Assembly (NCBI RefSeq): GCF_002970975.1 | Contig: NZ_PNFA01000005.1 | Coordinates: forward strand, 186,001 to 250,000 | Source of the DNA: Microbacterium halophytorum | GTDB taxonomy: Bacteria > Actinomycetota > Actinomycetes > Actinomycetales > Microbacteriaceae | Direction: 5' to 3' | DNA: 64,000 nucleotides | In this document: positions 33,003 through 41,655 of the stretch, piece after piece | How the letters are laid out: every line of letters starts with the position of its first letter | Position numbering within the stretch: position 1 is the first letter of the stretch | Position numbers and translations under genes: made by a program | Notes under the pieces: generated by a model | The model's database searches: none | Told to the model about the DNA's origin: nothing | The model's input: only the letters and a program-made list of their open reading frames with translations

Positions 33003-35060
33003 TCAGCGCGCGAGCGGCACCTCGACGAGGTGGGGGCCGTGCGGCGGCGCCGCCAGCGCGTCGCGCAGCTCCGCCTCGGTCCCGGCGCGGGTGTGCGCCC
33101 AGCCGTAGGCGGCCGCGAGGCTCGCGAGGTCGGCGGACTGCGGCGTGTACTGCACGCGGTCCATCGCGGCGCGGCCCGCGACGGCGGCGACCTCGAGGCC
33201 GTCGAAGATCGTGCCGCCGCCGTCGTTGCCGACGATGACCTGGATGCGCGGCGGGCGCTCTGCATCCGGCAGCAGCATCGACCCGGCGTCGTGCAGGAAC
33301 GCGAGGTCGCCGAGGAGCACGCGGGTCACGGGCGCGGGCGGCACCGCAGGTGCGGGCGCGCCCGGCTGATCCTGGCTCGCGAGCGCGATGCCGATGCCCG
33401 TCGCGATCGTGCCGTCGATGCCGGCGAGGCCGCGGTTCGCGTGCACTCGCACGTCGCGAGGCGGCAGCGTGTCGTCGGCGACGCGCACGAGGCGGCTCGA
33501 GCCGAACATCAGCCGGTCATCCGGGCCGCTCGCCTCCCATACGGCGGCGACGAGCGCCTCGCGATCGAGCGCGTCGGGGCCCCGACCGGCGTCGGCGGCT
33601 GCACGGGAGCCCGCCGCTGCCACGCCGTCGCTCCCACCAGCCGTGCGATCCGCGCCGGACAGGGCATCGGTCGGCGCGACGTTCTGCACCTGTGACGGCG
33701 CGGGCGCACCGGCGGTGTGCGTCTCGGACCACCGCTCCCATGCCGCGAGCCAGGCGTCGTTCGCGTCGCGGAGCGGCGGCTCGACGCCCCACATCGCATC
33801 GCGCGTCGCGCCGTTCAGGTTCAGGCGCTCACCGCCCGAGGGCACCGCCACGACGTCGACGTCGGCGCGCGACAGCAGCGCCGTCTCCTCACGGTTCAGC
33901 GTCGGGTGACCGAACACGACGACGCGCTCGATGCGACCACCGAGCTCCGGATCTCGCAGGGCGAAGCGGTAGCGCGGCACCGCGTCGGCCGTCGTGCGCG
34001 CGCCGCTGACGATCTCGGCGAGCAGAGGCCAGCCCGCGGCGCGCGCGGCCTCGACCGCGGCGGGGCCGGCATCCGCACCCGCCAGCACGACGGTGCGGGG
34101 GCCGCGCCCGAGCACCAGCGGCCCGGGCCGCGCAGGGCGCAGCTGGTCGTCGCCCGCGGTTGCGTCCCCCGCCGGCGGCCCGCTGCCGGCGGGGCCGAAC
34201 GGCTCGTCGCCGAGCGAGTCCGTGCCCGCGGCGAGACCGTCGGCGCGCGACGCCGCAGCGCCGACACGCAGCGACGCGTCCGCTCCTCCCCGGCCGGCGG
34301 CGCCGCTGCGCACCCCGAAACCAGCGGGCAGCGCGCCCGCGAGCGGCTCGCGGAACGGCAGGTTCAGCTGCGCGGGGCCCGGTGCGGCGCGATGCACCCG
34401 CACCTCGTGCTGCGGCCGTTCCGGTGAGCCGGCGGGGGCGGTGCCGGTCCACCAGATCTGAACGCCCCTGGCCCCGCCAACAGCACCGCGGAACGCCTCC
34501 GCCGCGAGCATCCGGAACTCATCGGCCTCATCCGGCCCGCCCTCCGGCGTCGGCGCGTCGGCCGAGAAGCGCAGCGACCCTCCGAACATGCCGACCTGGT
34601 CGGTCGTCTGATTCGCGCCGATGCCGCGCAGCTCGGGCGGGCGATCGGCCGTGAGCAGAAGCAGCGGCACACCCGCGTGATGCGCCTCGAGCACGGCGGG
34701 CAGGTAGTTGGCCGGGGCCGTCCCCGACGTGCACACGAGGGCGGCCGGCACGCCGGTCTCCCGCCCGATGCCGAGGGCCGTGAACGCGGCGGAGCGCTCG
34801 TCGGTGCGCACGTGCATCCGGATGCGGCCGAGCCGCTCGAGCTCCGCCGCCGCGAGCGCGAGGGCCTGCGAACGCGAGCCGGGGCTCACGACGATGTGGC
34901 GGAGCCCCCGCGACACGAGCTCGGCGAGCACGGCGCACGCGGCCCCCGTCGCCGGGCTCACCGCGGCCGAGTAGGCCGTCGCGGTGCGCGCCCGGGCCGC
35001 ACCGCCGGCGGCGTCCGACCCCGCCGCCGTTTCATCGGCAGCACCTTCGACCGGCGTCAC
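33003..35060 (-). CDS. menD: 2-succinyl-5-enolpyruvyl-6-hydroxy-3-cyclohexene-1-carboxylate synthase
   Basis: 685 aa thiamine-diphosphate enzyme joining isochorismate and 2-oxoglutarate in menaquinone synthesis. The N-terminal PYR domain shows VVSPGSRSQALALAA; CTSGTAPANYLPAVLEA, LLTADRPPELRGIGANQTTDQVGMFG and RGLAGIDGTIATGIG are MenD hallmarks. It is ~100 residues longer than usual through an Ala/Gly-rich N-terminal extension (~30 aa) and low-complexity inserts near residues 245-300 and 480-510. GTG start with GGGAG upstream. Lies 67 nt upstream of no partner; the PLDc_N gene precedes it on the same strand. Confidence 0.92.
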   Translation of the reverse strand: MTPVEGAADETAAGSDAAGGAARARTATAYSAAVSPATGAACAVLAELVSRGLRHIVVSPGSRSQALALAAAELERLGRIRMHVRTDERSAAFTALGIGRETGVPAALVCTSGTAPANYLPAVLEAHHAGVPLLLLTADRPPELRGIGANQTTDQVGMFGGSLRFSADAPTPEGGPDEADEFRMLAAEAFRGAVGGARGVQIWWTGTAPAGSPERPQHEVRVHRAAPGPAQLNLPFREPLAGALPAGFGVRSGAAGRGGADASLRVGAAASRADGLAAGTDSLGDEPFGPAGSGPPAGDATAGDDQLRPARPGPLVLGRGPRTVVLAGADAGPAAVEAARAAGWPLLAEIVSGARTTADAVPRYRFALRDPELGGRIERVVVFGHPTLNREETALLSRADVDVVAVPSGGERLNLNGATRDAMWGVEPPLRDANDAWLAAWERWSETHTAGAPAPSQVQNVAPTDALSGADRTAGGSDGVAAAGSRAAADAGRGPDALDREALVAAVWEASGPDDRLMFGSSRLVRVADDTLPPRDVRVHANRGLAGIDGTIATGIGIALASQDQPGAPAPAVPPAPVTRVLLGDLAFLHDAGSMLLPDAERPPRIQVIVGNDGGGTIFDGLEVAAVAGRAAMDRVQYTPQSADLASLAAAYGWAHTRAGTEAELRDALAAPPHGPHLVEVPLAR

Positions 35061-35127
35061 GCCCGGCTCCCGTGCGTCCCGTCGGATGTGCCTCGTTCAC
35101 GAGCACCTGTGGGCGCGCGCACGGGGG

Positions 35128-35589
35128 TCACGCCTGCGCGTCCGGATGCCCGCCCGTGCCGTTGCTCCGGCCACCGGTGCCCTTGTCATCCGGCTCATCT
35201 GCATCCGGGCTCTCGTCGTCGCGGCTCGGCGATCTCTCGTCGCCGTGGGCCGCGTCGTCGGCGCCCTGCTCCGCTTCTTCCTCGTCGAGCTTGCGCAGCT
35301 CCTCCTCGAGCTGGCGGATGCGGTCGTCCGCCTCCTTCTGGGCGGTCTCACTGAGGAACGACGGGTCATCGTCGGGGGCGTTCGGCACGCGGAACGAGCC
35401 AGTGGCGCCGCGGGAGCGGCCGATGGTCCACCAGAGGATGCCGCCGATCACGGGAACGCAGGTGATCAGGATCCACACGCCCTTCGGCGCACCGCGATGG
35501 CGGGTCGCGGGCTGCACGGCGCAGTCGATGATGCTGATCACCGTGAAGACCACGGCGGCCACCGCGCCGATGAGGAGGAGTCGTGCCAT
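35128..35589 (-). CDS. Phospholipase D N-terminal-like (PLDc_N) membrane protein
   Basis: 153 aa. Two membrane spans (residues ~4-24 and ~40-60) surrounding RHRGAPKGVWILITCVPVIGGILWWTIGR are typical of PLDc_N proteins. The remaining ~95 residues are cytoplasmic, with a predicted coiled coil (KEADDRIRQLEEELRKLDEEEAEQ) and an acidic disordered tail. A -10 TAGTCT (35597-35602) ends 7 nt before the ATG. Function unknown; it sits just upstream of menD, as in many actinobacteria. Confidence 0.83.
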   Translation of the reverse strand: MARLLLIGAVAAVVFTVISIIDCAVQPATRHRGAPKGVWILITCVPVIGGILWWTIGRSRGATGSFRVPNAPDDDPSFLSETAQKEADDRIRQLEEELRKLDEEEAEQGADDAAHGDERSPSRDDESPDADEPDDKGTGGRSNGTGGHPDAQA

Positions 35590-35661
35590 ACCTTCCAGAC
35601 TACGCCGAGCCCGTATGCACCAGCCGCACGTTCGGCACGAGCGGAACGACGCGGCCGCGGA

Positions 35662-36414
35662 TCAGGCCGGCGGGGCGTCGATGCGCGGGAAGACGGGTTT
35701 CTCGTCGAAGTCCGACTCGACGGTCTCGGCGGAGTCGTCCTTGCCCGTCAGGCGCGCGACCGCGTCTTCGAACTGCCGCGAGAGCGCGTCGGCCGCCCCC
35801 TCGCCGTCGCCCTCGCCGATCGCATCGATGAGCTCGCGGTAGGTCGGCGACACCGAGCGGCGCACCTGGAAGCCGTCCGACATGCTCAGCGTTGCGATGC
35901 GGGTCTCCGCGAGGAGCGTGTCGATGCGATCCGACAGGTGCGCGCTGCCGACGAGGCGCACGAGCTCGCGGTGGAACGCGATGTCGGCATCACCGATCGG
36001 CACGGCGTCGTCGCCCTCGCTCACGGCCGCCAACCGCGCCAGGGCGGCCTCGAGCTCGGCCGTCTGCACGCGGTCCGGCTGCTGCGCGAGGCGGCGTGCG
36101 GCATGTCCTTCGAGAGCGAGCCGCGCCTCGTAGAGGTCGGCGACCTCGTCAGGCCCGATGCGGCGCACGCGCATGCCGCGGCCGGGGTATGACACGAGCA
36201 GGCCCTCCTGCACGAGGCGCTGCGCGGCCTCGCGCAACGGGCCGCGGCTCACCCCCAGCTGCGCCGCGATCTCGACCTCTCCGATCGGACCGCCGACGGG
36301 CAGGGCGCCCGTCAGAATCGCCTTGCGCAGCTCCGCGGCGACGAGGTGGACCGTCGAGGTGCGCTCCAGGGCCACGACGGCGCGCTGGGCGCCGTTGATC
36401 GAGGGCTTCGCCAC
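35662..36414 (-). CDS. GntR-family regulator with FCD domain
   Basis: 250 aa. The winged helix (STVHLVAAELRKAILTG, then LGVSRGPLREAAQRLVQEGLL) fits GntR; the C-terminal helical FCD domain binds a small carboxylic-acid ligand, with metal-type residues in FHRELVRLVGSAHL. GTG at 36414 is chosen because AGGAGG lies about 10 nt upstream; a longer form from 36450 is possible. Divergent from the ehu genes across a 186-bp region with inverted repeats, so it probably regulates ectoine uptake. Confidence 0.88.
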   Translation of the reverse strand: MAKPSINGAQRAVVALERTSTVHLVAAELRKAILTGALPVGGPIGEVEIAAQLGVSRGPLREAAQRLVQEGLLVSYPGRGMRVRRIGPDEVADLYEARLALEGHAARRLAQQPDRVQTAELEAALARLAAVSEGDDAVPIGDADIAFHRELVRLVGSAHLSDRIDTLLAETRIATLSMSDGFQVRRSVSPTYRELIDAIGEGDGEGAADALSRQFEDAVARLTGKDDSAETVESDFDEKPVFPRIDAPPA

Positions 36415-36441
36415 GACGTCACCCCTCCTGTCCGGCAGCAG

Positions 36442-36510
36442 TTCTCGCATGCAACAATTCTCGCATCCACCCGATTGTGTCGGATTGTTTACAAGAAGAC
36501 AATCGGATTG
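36442..36510. promoter_or_regulatory. Divergent control region of GntR and ehu genes
   Basis: CCGATTGT (36471-36478) and ACAATCGG (36499-36506) form an 8-bp inverted repeat. TTCTCGCAT is repeated directly about 16 bp apart near 36442-36466, and CGGATTG occurs twice (36481, 36504). The region is unusually AT-rich, so these are good candidate operators. Confidence 0.5.
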
Positions 36511-36600
36511 CTTTGAATTCGACACTGTGAGAGTCTGGGCCGCGTCCCGTTACGGCGCGTGCCACGAGTTCGCGTCGAAGATCACGAAAGAGGAATCACG

Positions 36601-37506
36601 ATGATCCGACGCACCAAGACAACCGCGAGCCTCGCCGGCGTCGGCGTGCTCGCGCTCGGACTCGCCGCCTGTTCGGGCGGCGGCGACGGCTCCGGCGAAG
36701 AGGCCGGCAGCACCCTCGAGCAGCTGCAGGAAGAGGGCACCATCACGCTCGCGATCAACGGCGAGCAGCCCTACTCGTGGGTCGGCGACGACGGCGAGCC
36801 GACCGGCGGCACGATCGCCATCCACGAGGAGATCTTCAGCAACCTCGGCATCGACAACATCGAGGTGGAGCAGGTCGAGTGGGACAACCTCATCCCCGGC
36901 CTGAACGCCGGCCGGTGGGACGTCGTCAGCGCCGGCATGTCGATCCTGCCCGAGCGCTGCGAGCAGGCCGCCTTCAGCGACCCCGAGATCATGTACACCA
37001 CGACGCTCGCGGTCCCGACCGGCAACCCGAACGGGCTGAGCGACCTCGACTCGGTGCTCGCCAGCGACGGTGACATCGCCCTCGCCGTGCAGACGGGTGC
37101 GATCGAGGAGGGGTACATCGAACAGCTCGGCGGCTACGACAACGTCGTTCCCGTCGACAGCGCCGCCAACGGCCTCGAGACCGTCGCATCCGGCCGCGCC
37201 GACGCCTTCGCCCTGACGGCGGTGTCGCTGAACTGGATGACGGAGAGCATGGAAGACCTCGAGACCACCGAGGCCTTCGTGCAGGAGATCGACGGCGTGA
37301 AGCAGGTCGGCGCCGGCGCGACGGTGTTCCGCGCCGACGACACGGAGCTGCTCGAGGCCTACAACGAGGAGCTCGCGAAGATCACGGGCGACGAGTCGGC
37401 CTACCTCGGCCTCGTCGAGGAATTCGGCTTCACGGCTGAGAACCTGCCTCCCGAGAACGTCACGACCGAGAAGCTCTGCGCGGGCGACCTCGAGGACCTC
37501 CAGTAA
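36601..37506 (+). CDS. ehuB: Ectoine/hydroxyectoine ABC transporter substrate-binding lipoprotein
   Basis: 301 aa, family 3 solute-binding protein. Residues 1-22 are a lipoprotein signal with lipobox LAACSG. LIPGLNAGRWDVVSAGMSILPERCEQAAFSDP is close to the EhuB signature, as are TGNPNGL and ADAFALTAVSL. ATG at 36601 follows AAAGAGGA. First gene of ehuBCDA. Ligand assignment rests on similarity and gene order; another compatible solute or amino acid remains possible. Confidence 0.8.
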   Translation: MIRRTKTTASLAGVGVLALGLAACSGGGDGSGEEAGSTLEQLQEEGTITLAINGEQPYSWVGDDGEPTGGTIAIHEEIFSNLGIDNIEVEQVEWDNLIPGLNAGRWDVVSAGMSILPERCEQAAFSDPEIMYTTTLAVPTGNPNGLSDLDSVLASDGDIALAVQTGAIEEGYIEQLGGYDNVVPVDSAANGLETVASGRADAFALTAVSLNWMTESMEDLETTEAFVQEIDGVKQVGAGATVFRADDTELLEAYNEELAKITGDESAYLGLVEEFGFTAENLPPENVTTEKLCAGDLEDLQ

Positions 37507-37527
37507 GCGGAGGCCGGAGCACCTCAC

Positions 37528-38247
37528 GTGTCAGACAATATCGACGCGCTCGTCAGGGCGCTGCCACGACTGTTCGACGGGCTGCTGATCACCCTCGAAC
37601 TCTCGATCGGCGGCGCCCTGCTTGCGATCGTCATCGCCATCACCCTCGGGCTCCTCGCCCGCTTCAAGAACGTCTGGGTGCGCGGCGCGGCCCGTACCGT
37701 CATCGAGTTCTTCCGCGGAACGTCTCTGCTGGTGCAGCTGTTCTTCCTGTTCTTCGTGCTGCCGCTGCCGCCGATGAACGTCGAGCTCCCCGCCGTCCTC
37801 GTCGGCATCCTCGGGCTCGGCCTCAACTACGGCGCATACGGCGCCGAGGTCGTCCGCGGGTCGATCAACTCCGTGCCGAAGGGCCAGTGGGAGGCCACCA
37901 CCGCACTGTCGATGAGCAAGGCACAGAGGATGCGGCGGGTCATCTTCCCGCAGGCGTGGGCGCTCATGATCCCCTCGCTGAACAACCTGCTGATCCAGCT
38001 CATCAAGGGCACGGCGGTCGTGTATCTGATCACGATCGTCGACCTGACCGCCGAGTTCAACAACCTGCGGCAGGCGACGGGTGACGTCTTCTTCACCTAC
38101 ACGCTCGCGCTCATCGTCTACTTCGGCATCGCGTACGCGTTCTCGGGCCTGATGACGCTGCTCGAACGCCGCGCCAAGCGCCGGCTCGGGGTGGGCGTGC
38201 GTCCCGCACCCGTGGCCCCGGATGAGAAGAAGGAGCCGGCAGCATGA
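37528..38247 (+). CDS. ehuC: Ectoine/hydroxyectoine ABC transporter permease EhuC
   Basis: 239 aa HisMQ-type permease with five membrane spans. FFRGTSLLVQLFFLFFVLPL near residue 55 and the EAA loop GQWEATTALSMSKAQRMRRVIFPQA near residue 115 are typical. GTG start 21 nt after ehuB; the stop overlaps the ehuD ATG (ATGA). Confidence 0.85.
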   Translation: MSDNIDALVRALPRLFDGLLITLELSIGGALLAIVIAITLGLLARFKNVWVRGAARTVIEFFRGTSLLVQLFFLFFVLPLPPMNVELPAVLVGILGLGLNYGAYGAEVVRGSINSVPKGQWEATTALSMSKAQRMRRVIFPQAWALMIPSLNNLLIQLIKGTAVVYLITIVDLTAEFNNLRQATGDVFFTYTLALIVYFGIAYAFSGLMTLLERRAKRRLGVGVRPAPVAPDEKKEPAA

Positions 38248-38900
38248 TCGACGAGTCCCTGTGGAACTGGGAGCACGTCTTCGCCGCGCTCCCGGACATG
38301 CTCTGGACCTTCCTGAGCGTCACCCTGCTGGTCACGATCGTCGGCAGCGCGATCGCGGCGGCGCTCGGCCTCGGCCTCGAGCTGCTGCGCCGCAGCGTGC
38401 CGGTGCCGGTCGAGAAGGTCATCACGTTCCTGATGAACTTCATCCGGATGACCCCGTTGGTCGTGCAGCTGCTGTTCATCTACTTCGCGTTCGTCCAGAT
38501 CGACCCCATGGTCATCGGCATCGTCGTCTTCGGCGTGCACTACGCCACGTTCATGGCCGAGGTGTACCGCGCGGGCATCGACTCCGTCGCTCCGGGTCAG
38601 TGGGAGGCGACGACGGCGCTGTCGATGTCGCGCCGCCGCACCTGGACCGCCGTGATCGTGCCGCAGGCGGTGCGCGCCACGGCACCCGCGCTCGGCAACT
38701 ACGTGATCTCGATGTTCAAGGAGACGCCGTTCCTCGCGACGATCACGGTCATCGACATGCTGGGCTCGGCGCAGGCCTACGGCGGCTCGCACTTCCGCTA
38801 CATCGAAGTGATCACCGTGGCGGGTCTGCTGTTCCTGGCCGCCAGTTACCCGACTTCGCTCCTCGTGACCCGATTGGAGAAGCGCCTTGCCTACACCTGA
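38244..38900 (+). CDS. ehuD: Ectoine/hydroxyectoine ABC transporter permease EhuD
   Basis: 218 aa HisMQ-type permease, partner of EhuC. FIRMTPLVVQLLFIYFAF and EAA loop GQWEATTALSMSRRRTWTAVIVPQA are visible, with five hydrophobic segments. Start and end overlap its neighbours, so the operon is tightly coupled. Confidence 0.85.
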   Translation: MIDESLWNWEHVFAALPDMLWTFLSVTLLVTIVGSAIAAALGLGLELLRRSVPVPVEKVITFLMNFIRMTPLVVQLLFIYFAFVQIDPMVIGIVVFGVHYATFMAEVYRAGIDSVAPGQWEATTALSMSRRRTWTAVIVPQAVRATAPALGNYVISMFKETPFLATITVIDMLGSAQAYGGSHFRYIEVITVAGLLFLAASYPTSLLVTRLEKRLAYT

Positions 38901-39723
38901 TGAGACGCACAAGGACCCCGTCCCGACGCACACCGGTGCGATCGAGCTCGCCGACGGCGACGTACCGGCCATCCGGTTCGACCGCGTCACGAAGCGCTTC
39001 GGCGACCACACGGTGCTCGACCAGCTCGACTTCGTCGTGCGCAAGGGCGACCGCGTGACGCTGATCGGCCCCTCCGGGTCGGGGAAGACGACGATCCTCC
39101 GCCTTGTGATGACGCTGGAGGAGCTGACCGACGGGTACATCTTCGTCGACGGCCAGGCGCTCACGCACGAACTGCGCGGCGGCAAGAGGGTCGCTCTGAA
39201 GGAGAAGCACCGCAACGAGATGCGCAAGCGCATCGGCATGGTGTTCCAGCAGTTCAACCTGTTCCCGAACATGACGGTGCTGGAGAACATCATCGAGGCG
39301 CCCGTGCACGTGCTCGGCCAGTCGAAGGACGAGGCGAAGAAGCACGCGCACGAGCTGCTCGAGCAGGTGGGCCTGCCCGACAAGGCCGACGCCCACCCGT
39401 CCTCGCTCTCGGGCGGTCAGCAGCAGCGCGTCGCGATCGCCCGCGCCCTCGCGATGGAGCCGGAGATCCTCCTCCTCGACGAGGTCACGAGCGCGCTCGA
39501 CCCCGAGGTCGTCGGCGAGGTGCTGAACATCCTGCGCGAGGTCGCGCGCACGACCGACGTGACGATGCTGATCGTCACGCACGAGATGCAGTTCGCCCGC
39601 GACGTGTCGAACCGCGTGCTCATGTTCGACAAGGGCCGCATCGTCGAGGAGGGCGCCCCCGACGAGTTCTTCGCGAACCCGCAGGAGCAGCGCACGAGGG
39701 ACTTCCTCTCCGCCGTTCTCTGA
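38887..39723 (+). CDS. ehuA: Ectoine/hydroxyectoine ABC transporter ATPase EhuA
   Basis: 278 aa ATPase of the polar-amino-acid class. Walker A GPSGSGKTT near residue 60, Q-loop GMVFQQFNLFPNMTVLENI, signature SLSGGQQQRVAIARAL, Walker B LLDEVTSALDPE and switch His IVTHE. The TTG start is preceded by GGAGAAG and overlaps ehuD by 14 nt. Followed by a strong terminator hairpin. No ectoine breakdown genes adjoin, so the system may serve osmoprotection. Confidence 0.87.
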   Translation: MPTPDETHKDPVPTHTGAIELADGDVPAIRFDRVTKRFGDHTVLDQLDFVVRKGDRVTLIGPSGSGKTTILRLVMTLEELTDGYIFVDGQALTHELRGGKRVALKEKHRNEMRKRIGMVFQQFNLFPNMTVLENIIEAPVHVLGQSKDEAKKHAHELLEQVGLPDKADAHPSSLSGGQQQRVAIARALAMEPEILLLDEVTSALDPEVVGEVLNILREVARTTDVTMLIVTHEMQFARDVSNRVLMFDKGRIVEEGAPDEFFANPQEQRTRDFLSAVL

Positions 39724-39737
39724 GCCCGATCCCCTTC

Positions 39738-39773
39738 CGATGCCCGCGGCGCCGTCCGGCGCCGCGGGCATCG
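39738..39773 (+). terminator. Hairpin ending the ehu operon
   Basis: 17-base arms (39738-39754 and 39757-39773) with a two-base centre, 14 nt after the ehuA stop. In practice the loop is at least four bases. Confidence 0.75.
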
Positions 39774-39822
39774 CGCGTTCGAGCGCCGGGAATGCACAGG
39801 CGCGATGCCTAGCATGGGTGGC

Positions 39823-40113
39823 GTGAAGTTCGCCCTCTACGCCGTCGCCCGCCTCGCCTTCTTCCTCGTGCCGTTCGGGCTGATGATGCTGATGCCGGTG
39901 TTCCAGAACCTCTGGTGGCTCGCCGCGATCTTCGCCGCCCTCATCGGCCTGAGCCTGTCGATCATCCTCCTGCGCAAGCCGCTGACGGACGTGACGACCG
40001 GCATGGCCGCGCGCCGCGAGGCCCGCACGGCGAAGGGCCGCATCGAGCGCGAGCGCGACGAGGAGGACGCCCTCGAGGACGCCGCGAACGACGAGGCCCG
40101 CGGCGACCGGTAG
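39823..40113 (+). CDS. DUF4229 membrane protein
   Basis: 96 aa with two membrane spans (residues 3-20 and 26-44) and a charged cytoplasmic tail (RREARTAKGRIERERDEEDALEDAA). GTG at 39823 gives the conserved KFALYAVARLAFF start and has a -10 TAGCAT (39810-39815) 7 nt upstream; two earlier ATGs are less likely. Convergent with menA, as often seen in actinobacteria. Function unknown. Confidence 0.8.
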   Translation: MKFALYAVARLAFFLVPFGLMMLMPVFQNLWWLAAIFAALIGLSLSIILLRKPLTDVTTGMAARREARTAKGRIERERDEEDALEDAANDEARGDR

Positions 40114-40122
40114 CGCCCCGGC

Positions 40123-41082
40123 TCAGGCGACGTACGCCCAGGCGAGGATCGCGCCGAACACGAGCGAACCGATCGACGTGAGCGCGAGCGCCGGCACGAG
40201 CTCGCCCGGCTTGCGGTACGTCCACACGATCAGGAGCGCGGGGCCGAGCAGCAGCAGCGACAGCAGCACGAGCCACGCCATCGGGTAGGCGATGTACGCC
40301 ATCCAGAGCACGATGCCGTATGCGACCACGACGAAGAGCGTGTAGAGGATCTTCGTGCCGACGCGTCCGATCAGCACCGTGAGCGTTCGCTTCCCGACGA
40401 CGCGATCCTGGTCGATGTCGCGGAGGTTGTTGGCGAGCAGAACGGCGCAGGCGAGGAGGCCCGCCGCGATCGCGCCGAACCACGCCTCCTGCGAGAGCTG
40501 GAGCGCCTGCACCCACGTCGTTCCGAGCGTCGCGACGAGGCCGAAGAACACGAAGACGAAGACCTCGCCGAGCGCGTTGTAGCCGTAGGGCCGCTTGCCG
40601 CCCGTGTAGAACCACGCCGCGACGATGCACACCGCGCCGACCGCGATCAGCCACCACTGGCCGGTCCGGATGACGATCGCCAGGCCCGCGACGGCCGCGA
40701 TCCCGAAGAAGATCAGCGCGGCCGTGAGCACGGCACGCGGCGTGACGCGGCCGCTCGCCGTGAGGCGGGCGGGGCCGATGCGGTCGTCGTCAGTGCCCCG
40801 GATGCCGTCGCTGTAGTCGTTCGCGAAGTTCACGCCGATCTGCAGGGCGACGGCGACGGCGAGGCACGCGAGGGCGATGACCCAGTGGAAGAGATGGTCG
40901 GGGTCGGCCCGCACGGCGGCGCCCGTGCCGATCAGGACGGGCGAGACCGCGAGCGGCAGCGTGCGCAGGCGCGCGGCGCCCACCCAGTCGCGGAACGTCA
41001 CGGGCGCGGGCGGCGGCGCCTGCGCGCTCCCCCGCTTCGCCGGGTTCCCGCTGACCTTGCGCTGATGCTTCGCTCTTGCCAC
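40123..41082 (-). CDS. menA: 1,4-dihydroxy-2-naphthoate polyprenyltransferase
   Basis: 319 aa UbiA-family membrane enzyme joining dihydroxynaphthoate to the polyprenyl chain. The prenyl-diphosphate-binding motif FANDYSDGIRGTDDDR near residue 90 and the second motif NNLRDIDQDRVVGKRTL near residue 205 are present, with about eight membrane spans. GTG start has a -10 TAGAAT (41090-41095) 7 nt upstream. Its product is the substrate of MenG. Confidence 0.94.
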   Translation of the reverse strand: MARAKHQRKVSGNPAKRGSAQAPPPAPVTFRDWVGAARLRTLPLAVSPVLIGTGAAVRADPDHLFHWVIALACLAVAVALQIGVNFANDYSDGIRGTDDDRIGPARLTASGRVTPRAVLTAALIFFGIAAVAGLAIVIRTGQWWLIAVGAVCIVAAWFYTGGKRPYGYNALGEVFVFVFFGLVATLGTTWVQALQLSQEAWFGAIAAGLLACAVLLANNLRDIDQDRVVGKRTLTVLIGRVGTKILYTLFVVVAYGIVLWMAYIAYPMAWLVLLSLLLLGPALLIVWTYRKPGELVPALALTSIGSLVFGAILAWAYVA

Positions 41083-41139
41083 GCGGGAGATTCTATCGGC
41101 GCGCCCGTATGCGGCCGGTGTGACCGCGGCGCCGCCGTC

Positions 41140-41655
41140 CTATCGCGGCAGCCGCTCGGGCGCGAGCGCGCGCAGATACCGCCTCGTGAATACCTCCTGC
41201 AACAGGCGCAGAACCGGGTAGCCGAGCCAGTAGATCAGCCCGGCCGGGCGAGAGAATGCCCGAATGCGGACGCAGACGGATCCGTCATCGCGCCGTTCGA
41301 TGAGGAAGGCTTCCTCGCCCCGCTCGGGATGACCGGGGAGCGTTCCGTAGGCGAAGCCCGCTCTGTCCGGCTCGTCGACGACATAGACGATCCGGCAGGG
41401 GACGTCCCGCGGCCAGCCAGGGATGCGCAGCACGGCCTCATCGCCGGCGCACAGCGCTCGATCCGCTGCCGCCACCCGAATGCCCGCGCCGCGCTGGATC
41501 CCCCAGCGCAGCGTCGCATCGGCGGCGCTGCGGAACACGGCATCCCCCTCGCCGATCCGCGCCTCGCGATCGATCGGGCGGAAGCCGTGCGGAACGTCTC
41601 GGCCGGGCAGGCTCGCTCCTTGCCCGGGGTAGGTGAATGCGCGGGTCGCGGTCAC
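41140..41655 (-). CDS. DUF1990 family protein
   Basis: 171 aa. The family pattern RWGIQRGAGIRV, IVYVVDEPDRAGFAYGTLPGHPERGEEAFLIER and ARYLRAL-like C-terminus is clear; the chain is soluble and compact, with a lipocalin/START-like flavour. GTG overlaps the menE stop (GTGA), so it is translated with menE. Function unknown. Confidence 0.83.
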   Translation of the reverse strand: MTATRAFTYPGQGASLPGRDVPHGFRPIDREARIGEGDAVFRSAADATLRWGIQRGAGIRVAAADRALCAGDEAVLRIPGWPRDVPCRIVYVVDEPDRAGFAYGTLPGHPERGEEAFLIERRDDGSVCVRIRAFSRPAGLIYWLGYPVLRLLQEVFTRRYLRALAPERLPR

